From positions 982,104-998,687 of the forward strand of contig CP070766.1 in NCBI GenBank assembly GCA_020345705.1: DNA of 16,584 nucleotides, in the 5' to 3' direction. This DNA comes from Candidatus Zixiibacteriota bacterium. Lineage in GTDB: Bacteria > Zixibacteria > MSB-5A5 > GN15 > PGXB01. The position numbers and the translations under genes were made by a program. Shown here piece by piece: positions 6,123 to 15,500 of the stretch; within the stretch, counting starts at the first letter, position 1, and each line of letters begins with the position of its first letter. The notes under the pieces were generated by a model. The model was not told the DNA's origin, did not search any database, and worked only from the letters and a program-made list of their open reading frames with translations.

Positions 6123-7244
6123 ATGGAACAGAAAAACACTGGTTCGCCTTCCCGCAGTAAGGGCTGGTTCTTCTTCGGAGGCGCCCTTATCGTGGTGGCG
6201 GCAATTGTAGTAGTCGCCTTGATCGGCTTTCCGCCGTCAGAGGAGGACACTCAAGGGACCATAGGTGCATCTGAGCGCTACCGCGCCGAACAGATGACCG
6301 ATGAAAGCGTTATTCTGGAGGATCCCGAAGTCCAGCAGCTTTTGCAGGATGATGCCTTCCTGGCCCTGATTGAGAATGAGGATTTCCAGGCTCTGATGGC
6401 AAGTCAGGACGTCGTAAAACTAACCCTGATGCCGGAATTCGCCTCACTGCTGGAATCAGCGGATTTTGCCAAGCTGATTGGAAACTCCGAGCTCGCTTCA
6501 AGGCCCGAATTGGCCATCATGGCGCAAATGCCGAAATTGATGAAAATGTCACTGGAACCCAAGTGTATCAGGATCCTGGACGACCGAGCGTTTGCCAAGA
6601 TGGCCACGGCGGATGGATTCGACAAACTGTCCAGATCTGAAGATTTCGCTCGGCTTCTCCTGATTCCTGAATTCGGCAAAGTAGTTGAAATGAATGAATT
6701 CGAGACGCTGGTCAATCATGCCGATTTCGCCAATCTGGTTCAGAATCCGCAGCTGATAAGCACTTCGCAGGATGAGAACGTCGCCAGATGTGCCGAAATC
6801 CCGGTCCTTATGAAGATGCTCACCACGCCCGAGCTTAAGGCCGTGGCCCGTGAACCCTCGTTTGTGAAGATGGCACAGCAGAGGGAATTCCGGACCTTTG
6901 CCAGGTTGACGCCTCAGCTTATGAAGATGGCCGATCTGGCGAACCCGCTGGGATTGAGATTATGGGATGTCTCGGAACTGATTCGGATGCGCCAGATTCC
7001 GGAGCTGAAAAGGGCGATGGCAATGCCGGAGCTTGTCAGACTGGTCCAAGCCTCCGCATTTGACAAGGTGCTCAATTCTCAGGGTTTTGGACAGCTGTTT
7101 AGCAGTCCTGCATACTCTATGATAATCCGGCGGGCGGATTTCGTAAAGATGGCCGGTCATCCGGGATACATTAAAATGGCTTCCAGGATTCCTAACTTTG
7201 CGAAAATGGTTTCGGATCGGCTACAAGAGGAAAATCTAAGATAG
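6123..7244 (+). CDS. Membrane-anchored nonapeptide-repeat protein, unknown family
   Basis: The 373-residue protein starts at an ATG 3 bases after an excellent Shine-Dalgarno (GGAGGTGA). Residues 1-14 are polar and basic, 15-36 form one membrane helix ('WFFFGGALIVVAAIVVVALI'), and the rest is predicted to be exported. From about residue 66 to 363 the chain is a nearly unbroken series of nine-residue units with pattern xx(E/D/A)(F/L)xx(L/M)xx, such as 'IPEFGKVVE', 'MNEFETLVN' and 'HADFANLVQ'. The unit's aromatic or leucine falls at residues 148, 157, 166, 175, 184, 193, 202, 211, 220, 229, 238, 247 and 256 without a slip. I do not recognise the family. The units recall the 'NPxLxxLLxNP' helices of STI1/ubiquilin domains, a resemblance only. 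Position behind the sigma/anti-sigma pair suggests an envelope-stress role. Confidence 0.85.
   Translation: MEQKNTGSPSRSKGWFFFGGALIVVAAIVVVALIGFPPSEEDTQGTIGASERYRAEQMTDESVILEDPEVQQLLQDDAFLALIENEDFQALMASQDVVKLTLMPEFASLLESADFAKLIGNSELASRPELAIMAQMPKLMKMSLEPKCIRILDDRAFAKMATADGFDKLSRSEDFARLLLIPEFGKVVEMNEFETLVNHADFANLVQNPQLISTSQDENVARCAEIPVLMKMLTTPELKAVAREPSFVKMAQQREFRTFARLTPQLMKMADLANPLGLRLWDVSELIRMRQIPELKRAMAMPELVRLVQASAFDKVLNSQGFGQLFSSPAYSMIIRRADFVKMAGHPGYIKMASRIPNFAKMVSDRLQEENLR
6318..7211 (+). repeat. About 30 tandem nine-residue protein repeats (27 bp units, diverged at DNA level)
   Basis: Phase is kept from residue 70 to 124 (70, 79, 88, 97, 106, 115, 124). A six-residue slip follows. It runs again from 139 to 256 and from 286 to 349, with a disturbed stretch around 262-282. 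Preferred residues are P, D or E before the core F/L, and K, R or A after it. The DNA units differ widely, so the array is old and held by protein-level selection. Confidence 0.8.
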
Positions 7245-7303
7245 CCTACGCTGGAGCTATCAAGGAGTAGCCCAAGCCAACATCGAGTGGCTATCATCCG
7301 GAA

Positions 7304-7347
7304 GAAAGGAGATGCACCCACCACCTCCGCATCTCCTTTCGCTTATT
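7304..7347 (+). terminator. Strong hairpin terminator after the repeat-protein gene
   Basis: GAAAGGAGATGC (7304-7315) pairs perfectly over 12 bp with GCATCTCCTTTC (7329-7340). GCTTATT follows. It lies 60 bases after the stop at 7244 and before the start at 7371, so it ends the sigma operon or attenuates transcription into the next gene. A second, smaller hairpin (7240-7245 with 7256-7261) overlaps the stop codon. Confidence 0.72.
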
Positions 7348-7370
7348 TGTATAAAGGGGAAGAATCTGAG

Positions 7371-8126
7371 ATGAAGAACTGCCTCGTTTTTATTTTTGCT
7401 GCAATTCTCGTATTCATCGCATTTGTTTCAACGCCGCGCGCGCAGCTTCACTGTCTCGAGACTGAGAACCTGCGGCTGATATATTTTGAGACCCTGGCCT
7501 CGTACCTGGCGCCGCACGCGGCCCGATGCTTCGAGAATTCCGTTGGATTCCATCAAAACCTATGGGATTATGAATCTTGCGAGAAAACGACCGTTTTCCT
7601 GACCGATTTCACGGATTACGGCAACGCCGGGGCCAAGAATGTCCCCGAAAATCTCATCATGGTTGACATTGCACCCTTCAGCTATGCTTATGAAACCGTT
7701 CCGGTCAACGAGAGAATAAATACAATGATGAATCATGAACTGGTGCACATTGTGGCCATGGATAAAGCCTCAGGCGGGGACGGATTCTTCCGAACGATGT
7801 TACTGGGCAAAATCTCCCCCACCTCACAGCACCCCGTGACGATTTTGTACGATTACCTTTCGACCCCACGCCGCTCGGCGCCTCGATGGTACCATGAAGG
7901 AATTGCCGTTTTTCTGGAAACGTGGATGGCTGGAGGTTTCGGAAGGGCTCTCGGTGCCTACGATGAGATGGTATTTCGCACCATGGTTCGCGACAGCGCC
8001 CGCTTTTATGACCCGGTCGGCCTGGAAGCGGAAGGGACCAAGGTCGACTTTCACGTCGGGGTCAATTCATATCTGCACGGAACAAGGTTTTTCAATTACC
8101 TGGCATATCATTACGGTCCGGAATAA
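7371..8126 (+). CDS. N-terminal fragment of a peptidase/propeller/outer-membrane-barrel protein: HExxH metallopeptidase part
   Basis: From the ATG at 7371 (GGGGAAG 8 bases before it) the fragment has 251 residues and a clear signal peptide ('MKNCLVFIFAAILVFIAFV' to about residue 25). A longer frame from 7287 would run through the terminator hairpin, so I reject it. 'MNHELVHIVAMD' carries the zinc motif H122-E-L-V-H126. 'RWYHEGIAVFLE' supplies E176 as the likely third ligand, the arrangement of gluzincins such as the peptidase MA-like family. The protein should work in the periplasm. The frame ends at TAA 8124-8126 within 'YHYGPE-stop-LIEW', yet the same frame continues without another stop to 10307. 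Intact, the protein would be about 978 residues. The stop leaves the zinc site but removes the propeller and barrel. Confidence 0.8.
   Translation: MKNCLVFIFAAILVFIAFVSTPRAQLHCLETENLRLIYFETLASYLAPHAARCFENSVGFHQNLWDYESCEKTTVFLTDFTDYGNAGAKNVPENLIMVDIAPFSYAYETVPVNERINTMMNHELVHIVAMDKASGGDGFFRTMLLGKISPTSQHPVTILYDYLSTPRRSAPRWYHEGIAVFLETWMAGGFGRALGAYDEMVFRTMVRDSARFYDPVGLEAEGTKVDFHVGVNSYLHGTRFFNYLAYHYGPE
8124..8126 (+). other. In-frame premature TAA splitting the peptidase-barrel gene
   Basis: The codons on both sides read HYGPE and LIEWSSRSSG in one continuous frame, with no frameshift. One base change from AAA, GAA or CAA would produce this TAA. The 315 bases from 8127 to 8441 have no gene of their own start but are fully open in this frame and read as normal protein ('SLDDEWNKWIGWERDFQ'). 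Confidence 0.85.
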
Positions 8127-10307
8127 TTAATCGAGTGGAGTTCGCGTTCGAGCGGCAGCAAAGTTTATTTTGCCGCCCATTTCAAGAATACCTATAATGT
8201 CAGTCTTGATGATGAGTGGAATAAATGGATCGGCTGGGAGCGCGATTTCCAGCAGACTAATCTGGATTCCATCCGTCAGTACCCCGTCACCGACGGCAGG
8301 ATACTCTGCGGCCGGGCCCTCGGTTCGGTCTCGCGGTCATTTTATGACGGCACGCGCGGGAGGCTTTACTCGGCGGTCAATTACCCGGGCAGTTTCGCAC
8401 ATATTGCCGCCATTAACATAAACAATGGAGCAACCGAAAAAGTGTGCGATATCAAGGGGCCGGCACTCTTTTTTGTGTCCTCACTGGCGTACGATCCGTC
8501 AACCGGCTCCCTTTTTTATACCTCCGACAATTACTCATGGCGCGATCTTATGGTCGTGAATGTTGACACCGGCAAGAAAAGGATGCTCCTGAAGGATGCG
8601 AGAATCGGCGACCTTGCGTTCAACCGGGCTGACAGCTCTCTCTGGGGCGTGAGGCATTCCAATGGAATCTCAACTATTGTACGCATTCCATACCCTTATG
8701 AAGAATGGAATCGCATCTATTCCCTGCCCTACGGGCGGGACATATACGATATCGATATATCACCTGACGGGGAGTTCCTCTCCGGCGCCCTGACTCAGGT
8801 TAACGGATGGCAGGCTCTGGTCATCATGGAAATCGACGGACTCCTGGCGGGCGATTCTTCATTCAATGAGCTTTACGACTTCGGCAACAGCAATCCCACC
8901 GGATTCGTTTTTTCACGCGATGGCACGTACCTTTATGGTTCATCATACTATACTGGTGTATCAAATATCTTTCGCTATGATCTGGTGCTAGACTCAATGG
9001 AGGCGCTAAGTAATTGTGAAACGGGATTTTTCCATCCCATTCCCGTTGAGAATGACTCGCTCATTGTTTTTAGCTACACGGGCAAAGGATTTGTCCCCGC
9101 CAAAATACAGTGCCGGCCGCTGGAGGATATCAGTCCGACCGTATATCTGGGCCAGGAAATCGTGGAAACCCATCCGCTCGTCAAGGACTGGATGATTGGA
9201 TCCCCGGCGGAGATAGACCTTGACTCGCTCACAATCTCTTCGGGAAGTTACCGGGCAATCAGCCACGTCCGCCTGGTTTCCCTCTACCCTGTCGTTGAAG
9301 GATATAAAGAATACACCGGCGGCGGTGTACGTCTCGACTTCGCCGACCCGCTCACGTTGCACAATTTTGACATAGCGGCATCATACACACCGGCCGGTTC
9401 CCTTCCGACCGATGAGAAATGGCATGTCAGAGCCAACTACTCGCGCTTGAACTGGCGGGGGAGTTTCAAATACAACGCCGCCGATTTTTATGATCTTTTC
9501 GGCCCGACAAAAACGAGCCGCAAGGGATATTCGCTGGGCATTAATTATGAGAAATCGTTGATATATGATGAGCCGCGGACGATGGACCTGCACCTCGGCG
9601 CCACCGGCTACTGGGGCCTCGAAAGGCTGCCTGATTACCAGAATGTGACCGCCTCATTTGACAAGCACCTGGCCGGCAGTATCTCCCTGAGATATTCCAA
9701 CGAGCGGGCCACGCTCGGCGCCGTAGATTTCGAAAAAGGCTATGGCTGGCAGTGGAATCTCAACGGCAATTATGTCAACCGGAAGCTGTATCCGCTGACG
9801 CATCTCGAACTGGAAGCCGGTTTGAGCCTTTTTCATCACTCATCAGTATGGCTCAGGAGTGCCGCCGGATATTCACCGGGAGAACACGCGGAACCCTTTG
9901 CCAATTTCTACTTCGGCGGCTTCGGCAACAACTGGGTGGATTACAAATTTGAAAAACGATACCGGGAATTCTATGCCTTCCCGGGGGTGGAACTGAATGA
10001 GATATACGGCACCAGCTTCACCAAACTGATGCTGGAATGGAACCTGCCGCCGCTCAGGTTTCGGCGCCTCGGCACCCAGTCGTTATATTGCAGTTGGGTC
10101 AGGCCGGCTGTTTTTTCTACCGGAATTTTGACTAACCTGGACAGCGACGAATATCGAAGAAAAGTCGGCAACGTCGGAGCGCAATTGGATTTTCGTTTTC
10201 AGCTCCTGTCGCACCTCAGGCTCACTTTCTCATGCGGTTATGCCGTTGCTTTCGAAAAGGGCCGGCGCCCGACCGATGAGTTTATGATATCGTTAAAGCT
10301 GTTGTGA
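8127..10307 (+). pseudogene. C-terminal part of the interrupted peptidase-barrel gene: propeller-like and outer-membrane beta-barrel domains
   Basis: The frame is open from just after the TAA at 8126 to TGA at 10307. The first possible internal start is GTG at 8442 (621 residues), without a Shine-Dalgarno or signal peptide, so efficient independent export is doubtful. The first 400 or so residues contain propeller-like (TolB/WD40-like) segments such as 'GDLAFNRADSSLWGV', 'YDIDISPDGEFLSGAL' and 'GFVFSRDGTYLYGSSYY'. From about 9240 onward, alternating polar and aromatic strands ('NFYFGGFGNNWVDYKF', 'LEAGLSLFHHSSVWLRS') ending in 'MISLKLL' indicate an outer-membrane beta-barrel of the surface-antigen type. 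The TGA overlaps the ATG of the PrsW gene (TGATG). I mark it as part of a broken gene; a sequencing error or readthrough would restore one protein of about 978 residues. Confidence 0.75.
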
Positions 10308-11314
10308 TGATTTTAGCCAAGATTCCGGTCAGCCTCAGCCCCGTTTTTTGCTTTTTGGCGGCGCTCATTTTTCTGGACAGCTACAAGCTGGTGAGACTTA
10401 CTTCCGTTGTCCGAACCATTATCATCGGATCGGCCGGCGCCGTTGTCTGTCTGCTCATCAACCGTATCCTGCTTGAATACATCGGTGTCTCGACCTCAAC
10501 ATATACGCGCTACTTCTCGCCCGTTGCGGAAGAGCTGGTTAAAGCCGCTTTTGTGATATATCTGTTTCGAACTGCAAGGGTCGGTTTCATGGTGGATGCA
10601 GCCATTCACGGCTTTGCCGTCGGCGCCGGATTCGCTTTCGCCGAAAACCTGTACTACCTCTATTCACTCGAAAGCGCCAATGTATTGCTCTGGATAATCC
10701 GCGGCTTCGGAACGGCCATCATGCACGGCGGGACAATGTCGATATTCGGGGTCGTCTCCAAGGATATGACGGACAGGCATCCCTCAGGTGGATTCTGGAT
10801 GTATCTGCCCGGTCTTGTTATAGCGGTTGTATTCCATTCCGTCTTCAATCATTTCATCTTCTCACCTCTTGTCAGCACGGTTGTACTGCTGGTCGGTTTG
10901 CCGCTTTTGTTTATGATCGTCTTCAAGATCAGTGAAGATGCGACCCGCAAGTGGCTCGGCGTCGGCATGGATGCCGACATAGAATTGCTTGAGATCATAA
11001 ACACCGGGCGGATTTCCGAAACCAGAATCGGCCGCTACCTGGACTCGCTCAAAGCCCGGTTCCCCGGGCCGGTCGTGGCCGACATGTTATGCTTCCTGCG
11101 CCTTCACCTGGAGCTCTCTTTGCGGGCAAAAGGGATTCTGCTTTCCCGCCAATTTGGCTGTGACATTACTTCCGACCCGGAAGTTCGGGCGAAGTTCGAA
11201 GAGCTTGGGTATCTCGAAAAGAGCATCGGAAAAACCGGGAGATTGGCGATACTTCCGTTTCTGCGCATCGGCAGCCGCGACTTGTGGCAGATTTACATGC
11301 TTCGAAACAAGTAG
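10307..11314 (+). CDS. PrsW-family intramembrane protease with C-terminal extension
   Basis: The 335-residue multi-pass membrane protein carries the PrsW motifs in order: 'AEELVKA' (E75, E76), 'HGFAVGAGFAFAEN' (H101, E113), 'RGFGTAIMH' (H140) and 'FHSVFNH' (H177, N181). Bacillus PrsW makes the first cut in the anti-sigma factor RsiW, releasing SigW after further proteolysis. Here an ECF sigma and a single-pass anti-sigma gene lie upstream on the same strand, making that anti-sigma a natural candidate substrate. The ATG at 10307 overlaps the previous stop (TGATG); the GTG three bases earlier is less likely. Residues from about 205 onward form a soluble tail of some 130 residues ('DADIELLEIINTGRISE' onward) that the 218-residue Bacillus PrsW lacks and that I do not recognise. 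It may sense signals or bind partners. Confidence 0.88.
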   Translation: MILAKIPVSLSPVFCFLAALIFLDSYKLVRLTSVVRTIIIGSAGAVVCLLINRILLEYIGVSTSTYTRYFSPVAEELVKAAFVIYLFRTARVGFMVDAAIHGFAVGAGFAFAENLYYLYSLESANVLLWIIRGFGTAIMHGGTMSIFGVVSKDMTDRHPSGGFWMYLPGLVIAVVFHSVFNHFIFSPLVSTVVLLVGLPLLFMIVFKISEDATRKWLGVGMDADIELLEIINTGRISETRIGRYLDSLKARFPGPVVADMLCFLRLHLELSLRAKGILLSRQFGCDITSDPEVRAKFEELGYLEKSIGKTGRLAILPFLRIGSRDLWQIYMLRNK

Positions 11315-11457
11315 GCCTGCGCTGCACAACATCAGAAAAATAACATCCGCATGTTAATCCATTATCAAATCCAGCCTTCCGGCAAAATGGCAAATTTCTT
11401 AGTTAACTCTCTCCAAAAATCGCCGATATATCGACCGGAAACTCATTGGGAGGCCTC

Positions 11458-12327
11458 TTGGCTAATATTGACGTCATCAGAAATACCCTCGATAGAGTGG
11501 TCTCCGCCGTCGGCGAACTGCCAGCGGCTCCGTCCGTTATCAGCGCCGCCATAAGGTTGACCTCCAACCTGGAATCCAATATCACCGAAGTCTGCCACGT
11601 GCTGGCGTCCGACCAGTCTCTGACAGCCAGGGTCTTGAAATTGTCCAACTCCCCCTATTACGGACGGTGCAAGCGAGTCGCAACGCTTCAGGAAGCTCTG
11701 GTCGTGCTGGGCTTTCAAACCGTTCGCTCGCTTATTATCGCCACCTCGGCCCACGGCATGTTTCGCCAGGACGACCCGAACTGCCCGGAAAGCAAACTCT
11801 GGCGGCATTCCCTGGCGACGGCAATCGCCGCCCGCCTGATAGCCGAGCACATCCGTTACCCCGAAAAAGAAGAGGTCTTCGTCGGCGCCTTGCTGCACGA
11901 CATCGGCAAACTGGTCCTGATGCAAAAAATGACAGGACCGTACGGTAAGATAATAAACGAGGTGGAGAGAAAAGCTACTTCGTTCAAAAACGTTGAGTCG
12001 CAGGTGCTGGGCTTTGACCACAGCGACGTGGCTTCGCTGCTTCTTGAGGCGTGGTCTTTCCCCGGTAATTTGGTGCAGGCTGTCAGAAGACATCATCAAC
12101 CGCAGTCATTTGTCAGCACCTACCCGGCACCTATCGCCCAGGTCATCAACCTGGCCAATTACATGGCCAAAAATCTGGGTGTAGGTTTTAATGACGAAAG
12201 AGTCAAAAATTTCAGCCGCCTCAAATCTGCCCGCATATCGGCCCTAGATAAAGAGACCCTCGACCCGCTATTTCAGAAACTCCATGAGCAATATCAGACT
12301 GAAGTCCGCATCTTTGAGCAGGTCTGA
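11458..12327 (+). CDS. HDOD-domain signalling protein
   Basis: The 289-residue protein is an HDOD domain, a divergent relative of HD phosphohydrolases used in bacterial signalling and stress or motility control. 'LPAAPSVISAAIRL' near the start, 'SDQSLTARVLKLSNSPYYG' and 'ALVVLGFQTVRSLII' are typical of the domain. 'GALLHDIGKLVLM' keeps an H147-D148 pair, and 'VRRHHQP' is also conserved. No receiver, GGDEF or other output domain is attached. I prefer the TTG at 11458 because GGGAGG lies 4 bases before it. An in-frame TTG at 11446 would overlap that ribosome-binding site. The gap of 143 bases from the PrsW gene shows no clear promoter, only a 10-base palindrome CGATATATCG at 11424. Enzymatic activity is uncertain, as in most HDOD proteins. 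Confidence 0.85.
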   Translation: MANIDVIRNTLDRVVSAVGELPAAPSVISAAIRLTSNLESNITEVCHVLASDQSLTARVLKLSNSPYYGRCKRVATLQEALVVLGFQTVRSLIIATSAHGMFRQDDPNCPESKLWRHSLATAIAARLIAEHIRYPEKEEVFVGALLHDIGKLVLMQKMTGPYGKIINEVERKATSFKNVESQVLGFDHSDVASLLLEAWSFPGNLVQAVRRHHQPQSFVSTYPAPIAQVINLANYMAKNLGVGFNDERVKNFSRLKSARISALDKETLDPLFQKLHEQYQTEVRIFEQV

Positions 12328-12391
12328 TAGACGCCGTTCCTTCCGCTAATCCCCCGTCGTCAGCATCCCTCTTATTCCGAAAAATGATTTG

Positions 12392-12419
12392 TTGACAATT
12401 TAAAAAATGCGGGTATATT
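12392..12419 (+). promoter_or_regulatory. Sigma-70-type promoter of the large beta-helix/dockerin gene
   Basis: TTGACA (12392-12397) is followed after 16 bases by TATATT (12414-12419). The -35 box is perfect and the -10 box matches 5 of 6. Transcription should begin near 12426, leaving a leader of about 97 bases before the ATG at 12523. The spacing is the same as in the promoter at 3456-3483. Confidence 0.75.
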
Positions 12420-12522
12420 TTGTCATATATTTACGACTTATACTTTTTTTGCGTAGTTACTTATCTTTTACGAGACCGGAAGGACTATAAAGAATCCCTT
12501 TATATCAAGTGAGAGGTCTGCT

Positions 12523-15500
12523 ATGGGTAGAATGATAATGGTATTTATGGCAGCAGCAGTTCTTTGCATTTATTTATTGGGTGAGACCACAGAGACTCGG
12601 CAAATGGCTCCACCCCCGAATGACGACTGGCAAAACGCGATCGTTCTCTCCGGCAACCTGCCCTGGGAGGTTGACGGGACCACGATCGAATCGGATACCG
12701 ATTGTGTCGGTATTCTGGATTATCCAGGGGTATGGTATAAATTCGAACCGCCGTATGGGCAAAATATAGTCTCAGTACATTTCTGCGGAACTGATCCTAT
12801 GCCGAGCATGTACGGAGGCAACATGTTTCTTGGCACAGTCAGTTGCGGCGACTATCTAACATTTGACGGCTGGCCGACACCACCCGCCATGATAGAATGT
12901 GCGGGCGGCGGATATGTATTTGATTATAAATACACGATTCCCGGCGGAGATACGGCCTATCTTCTCGTCATGACCGGCTATGGAAATGACCGCCAGGATT
13001 TTCATCTGTCCATCGATATTGAGGATATAACTCCGAATTATAATGCTTTTTGGGAGGCAGCGTCAAATCTGTTGCCCGGTGAAACATGTCCGCAGTGGGA
13101 GATGCACGTCAACGCTTCTCCCGGCGCGCCATACTTCGATAATGATACTCTTGTCATTGTCACTACCGATACGTTGGAAAATTACACATACAGACAGACA
13201 AGCGCACTCCTGTACGACCCGGACACGATGGTTGTCGAAGCCAGGATGCGATTGGATACGGGCTATACGACAGTCTCATACCGGGCGCCGGCGATGATAG
13301 GCGTCGGCAAAAGGCCCGATACGGCCAATATCCTGTGGATTGAGAAAGACCATATTTATATATGGTCAAGTTATCAGGTTGTCGGCGACGAGGCATTTGT
13401 CGATACTGACGACGACTTTCACACTTATCGCATCCTGGTCGATGCCGTGGACTCCGTTAAAGTATATTATGACAATGTCCTGACCCTCGAAGGCGTGTTG
13501 TGCGGTTCGACTGAGTTATGGGATACACCGACTATTGCCTGGGGTGAGATAACTCAACATGCTTATAGCCGGTCCAGCTGGCTCCATGTCGTACATAACG
13601 CCTACGCTTTCACTCAGGATTTTGATTTGGACGGTATCACCGATTCATGCGACAACTGCCCTGAAATCGCCAACGCCAGCCAGGAGGACGGCGACAGTGA
13701 TGGCTACGGAGATCCCTGCGATGGCTGCCTGGACCAACAGGGTGATTGGTGCGGGAATTCATACTGGGAAGCCCCGTCGGGCAGTTTCCCCGAAGAAATC
13801 TGCACGGAATGGACCGTGGTAAATACAGCTGATGTGGAGGTTCCCGTATTTAACGCTGACACGCTGATAATCAGCACTTCTGATGGTTCGGAGACCATGT
13901 TTTATACGCAGGAAGGAACTGTCATCAATGTACCTGATACTTTAAGGGTCGAATTTAGGATGAAGCACATTTCGGGAAGTACCGTCGATTCTCTTCGTCA
14001 ACCGGCAACAATAACATTTACTACTGGGCCGGACACCGGCGGAACTATCAATATTGGTCCGGATGAGATATTTATATTGGATGGTATGAACGTTCTTGGT
14101 GATAAGGCTCTCGTAGATACCGATGATGATTTTCACACTTATAGAATTGAAGCGTACGATGATGGCGGTGTAAATGTCTATTATGATAATTCTCTGACAC
14201 TAACCGGATCAACATTCTACCATACGGATTGGTGGGACTATCAGACTATTTGGTGGGGTAAGTTTGCAGGAGCTTGCTATGGTGTCTCCTACTGGCTTTA
14301 TTTCAAACACAACGCCTATGCCTTTGATCAGGATTTCGATTTGGATGGTGTTACCGATTCCTGCGATAACTGCCCCGAGATTGCCAACACCGATCAGGAG
14401 GACGGGGATGATGACGGTTTGGGGGACGCCTGCGATTACGATCTCCTTACTGTCACCAACCTCGATGATTCCGGCGCAGGTTCACTGCGCTGGGCCATTG
14501 AGCAGGCGAACACTTCCCCGGGATCTGATTCTATTGATTTTTCGGTTTCAGGAATTATCAATCTTGTCTCTGAATTGCCCGATCTGACTGACAACTGGAC
14601 GAAGATTAATGGCGGAACTGCGCCCGGCGGGGACAACAGTATCGTCCTTAACGGAACCGGTTTGGCGGGGGCGACCGGACTGACTTTGAATTCACCGAAC
14701 AATATCATTCATGGTTTGACGCTGGTAAACTGGGAAAGTCCCTGCATCCTCGTTAACGGTAATAACAATACTGTCACGCGTTGCCATATCAATGTCAATG
14801 AGGCCGGCGACACCCGGCAGGCCGAGGGCGGCTATGGTATTTCTGTAACGGGCGACTATAATGTGATCGGTGGCTGTGACCCGTATTATCGAAATGTAAT
14901 CGCCTGTTCCGATGATGGCGCCGGCATATTTATCTCCGGGGGCAAATTCAACGAAGTCAAAGGCAATTATATCGGCTTGACCGCCGGCGGTGATGAACTG
15001 CCTGGCCCGCCTTCGGGATTTACCTATGGCATCTGGCTCAACAATGCCGACAGCAATATTGTTGGCGACACCGCCTGCTATGCCAACTACATCGTCGGTG
15101 CTTCATCGGGTATAAATGTATTTAACGGTATCTGTAATGCGATTGCCAATAATGTTCTTGGACTGGCTGTCAACCTGACCGACACCATTCCCAATAATGA
15201 CGGTGTTAATCTTGCCGGAATCTGCAAACATAACAGAATCGGCCCGGAGAACATTATAGCCGGATGCGTGGTCCACGGGATTTACTTTCCAATAGGCGTG
15301 GACAGTAATTTCATACAGGGTAACACCATTGCCGGAAACGGTAATAACGGAATCATTTTAACAAGCGGCCCTGTGCACAACTTGATTGGCGGACGCAATG
15401 CCGGCGAAGGAAATATCATCATCAATAACAGCCACGATGGCATTTACATTTTCGGGAATTCCGACTCCAATCAGGTTATCGGCAATCGAATCGGCGGCGA

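Noticed and set aside
7287..7370. Upstream extension of the peptidase gene to an earlier ATG
   Set aside because: The extension translates through a 12-bp terminator hairpin and precedes a perfectly good signal peptide beginning at 7371 with its own Shine-Dalgarno.
11443..12099. Open frame of 218 codons on the minus strand within the HDOD gene
   Set aside because: It is fully antisense to a well-supported HDOD protein and the product looks random.
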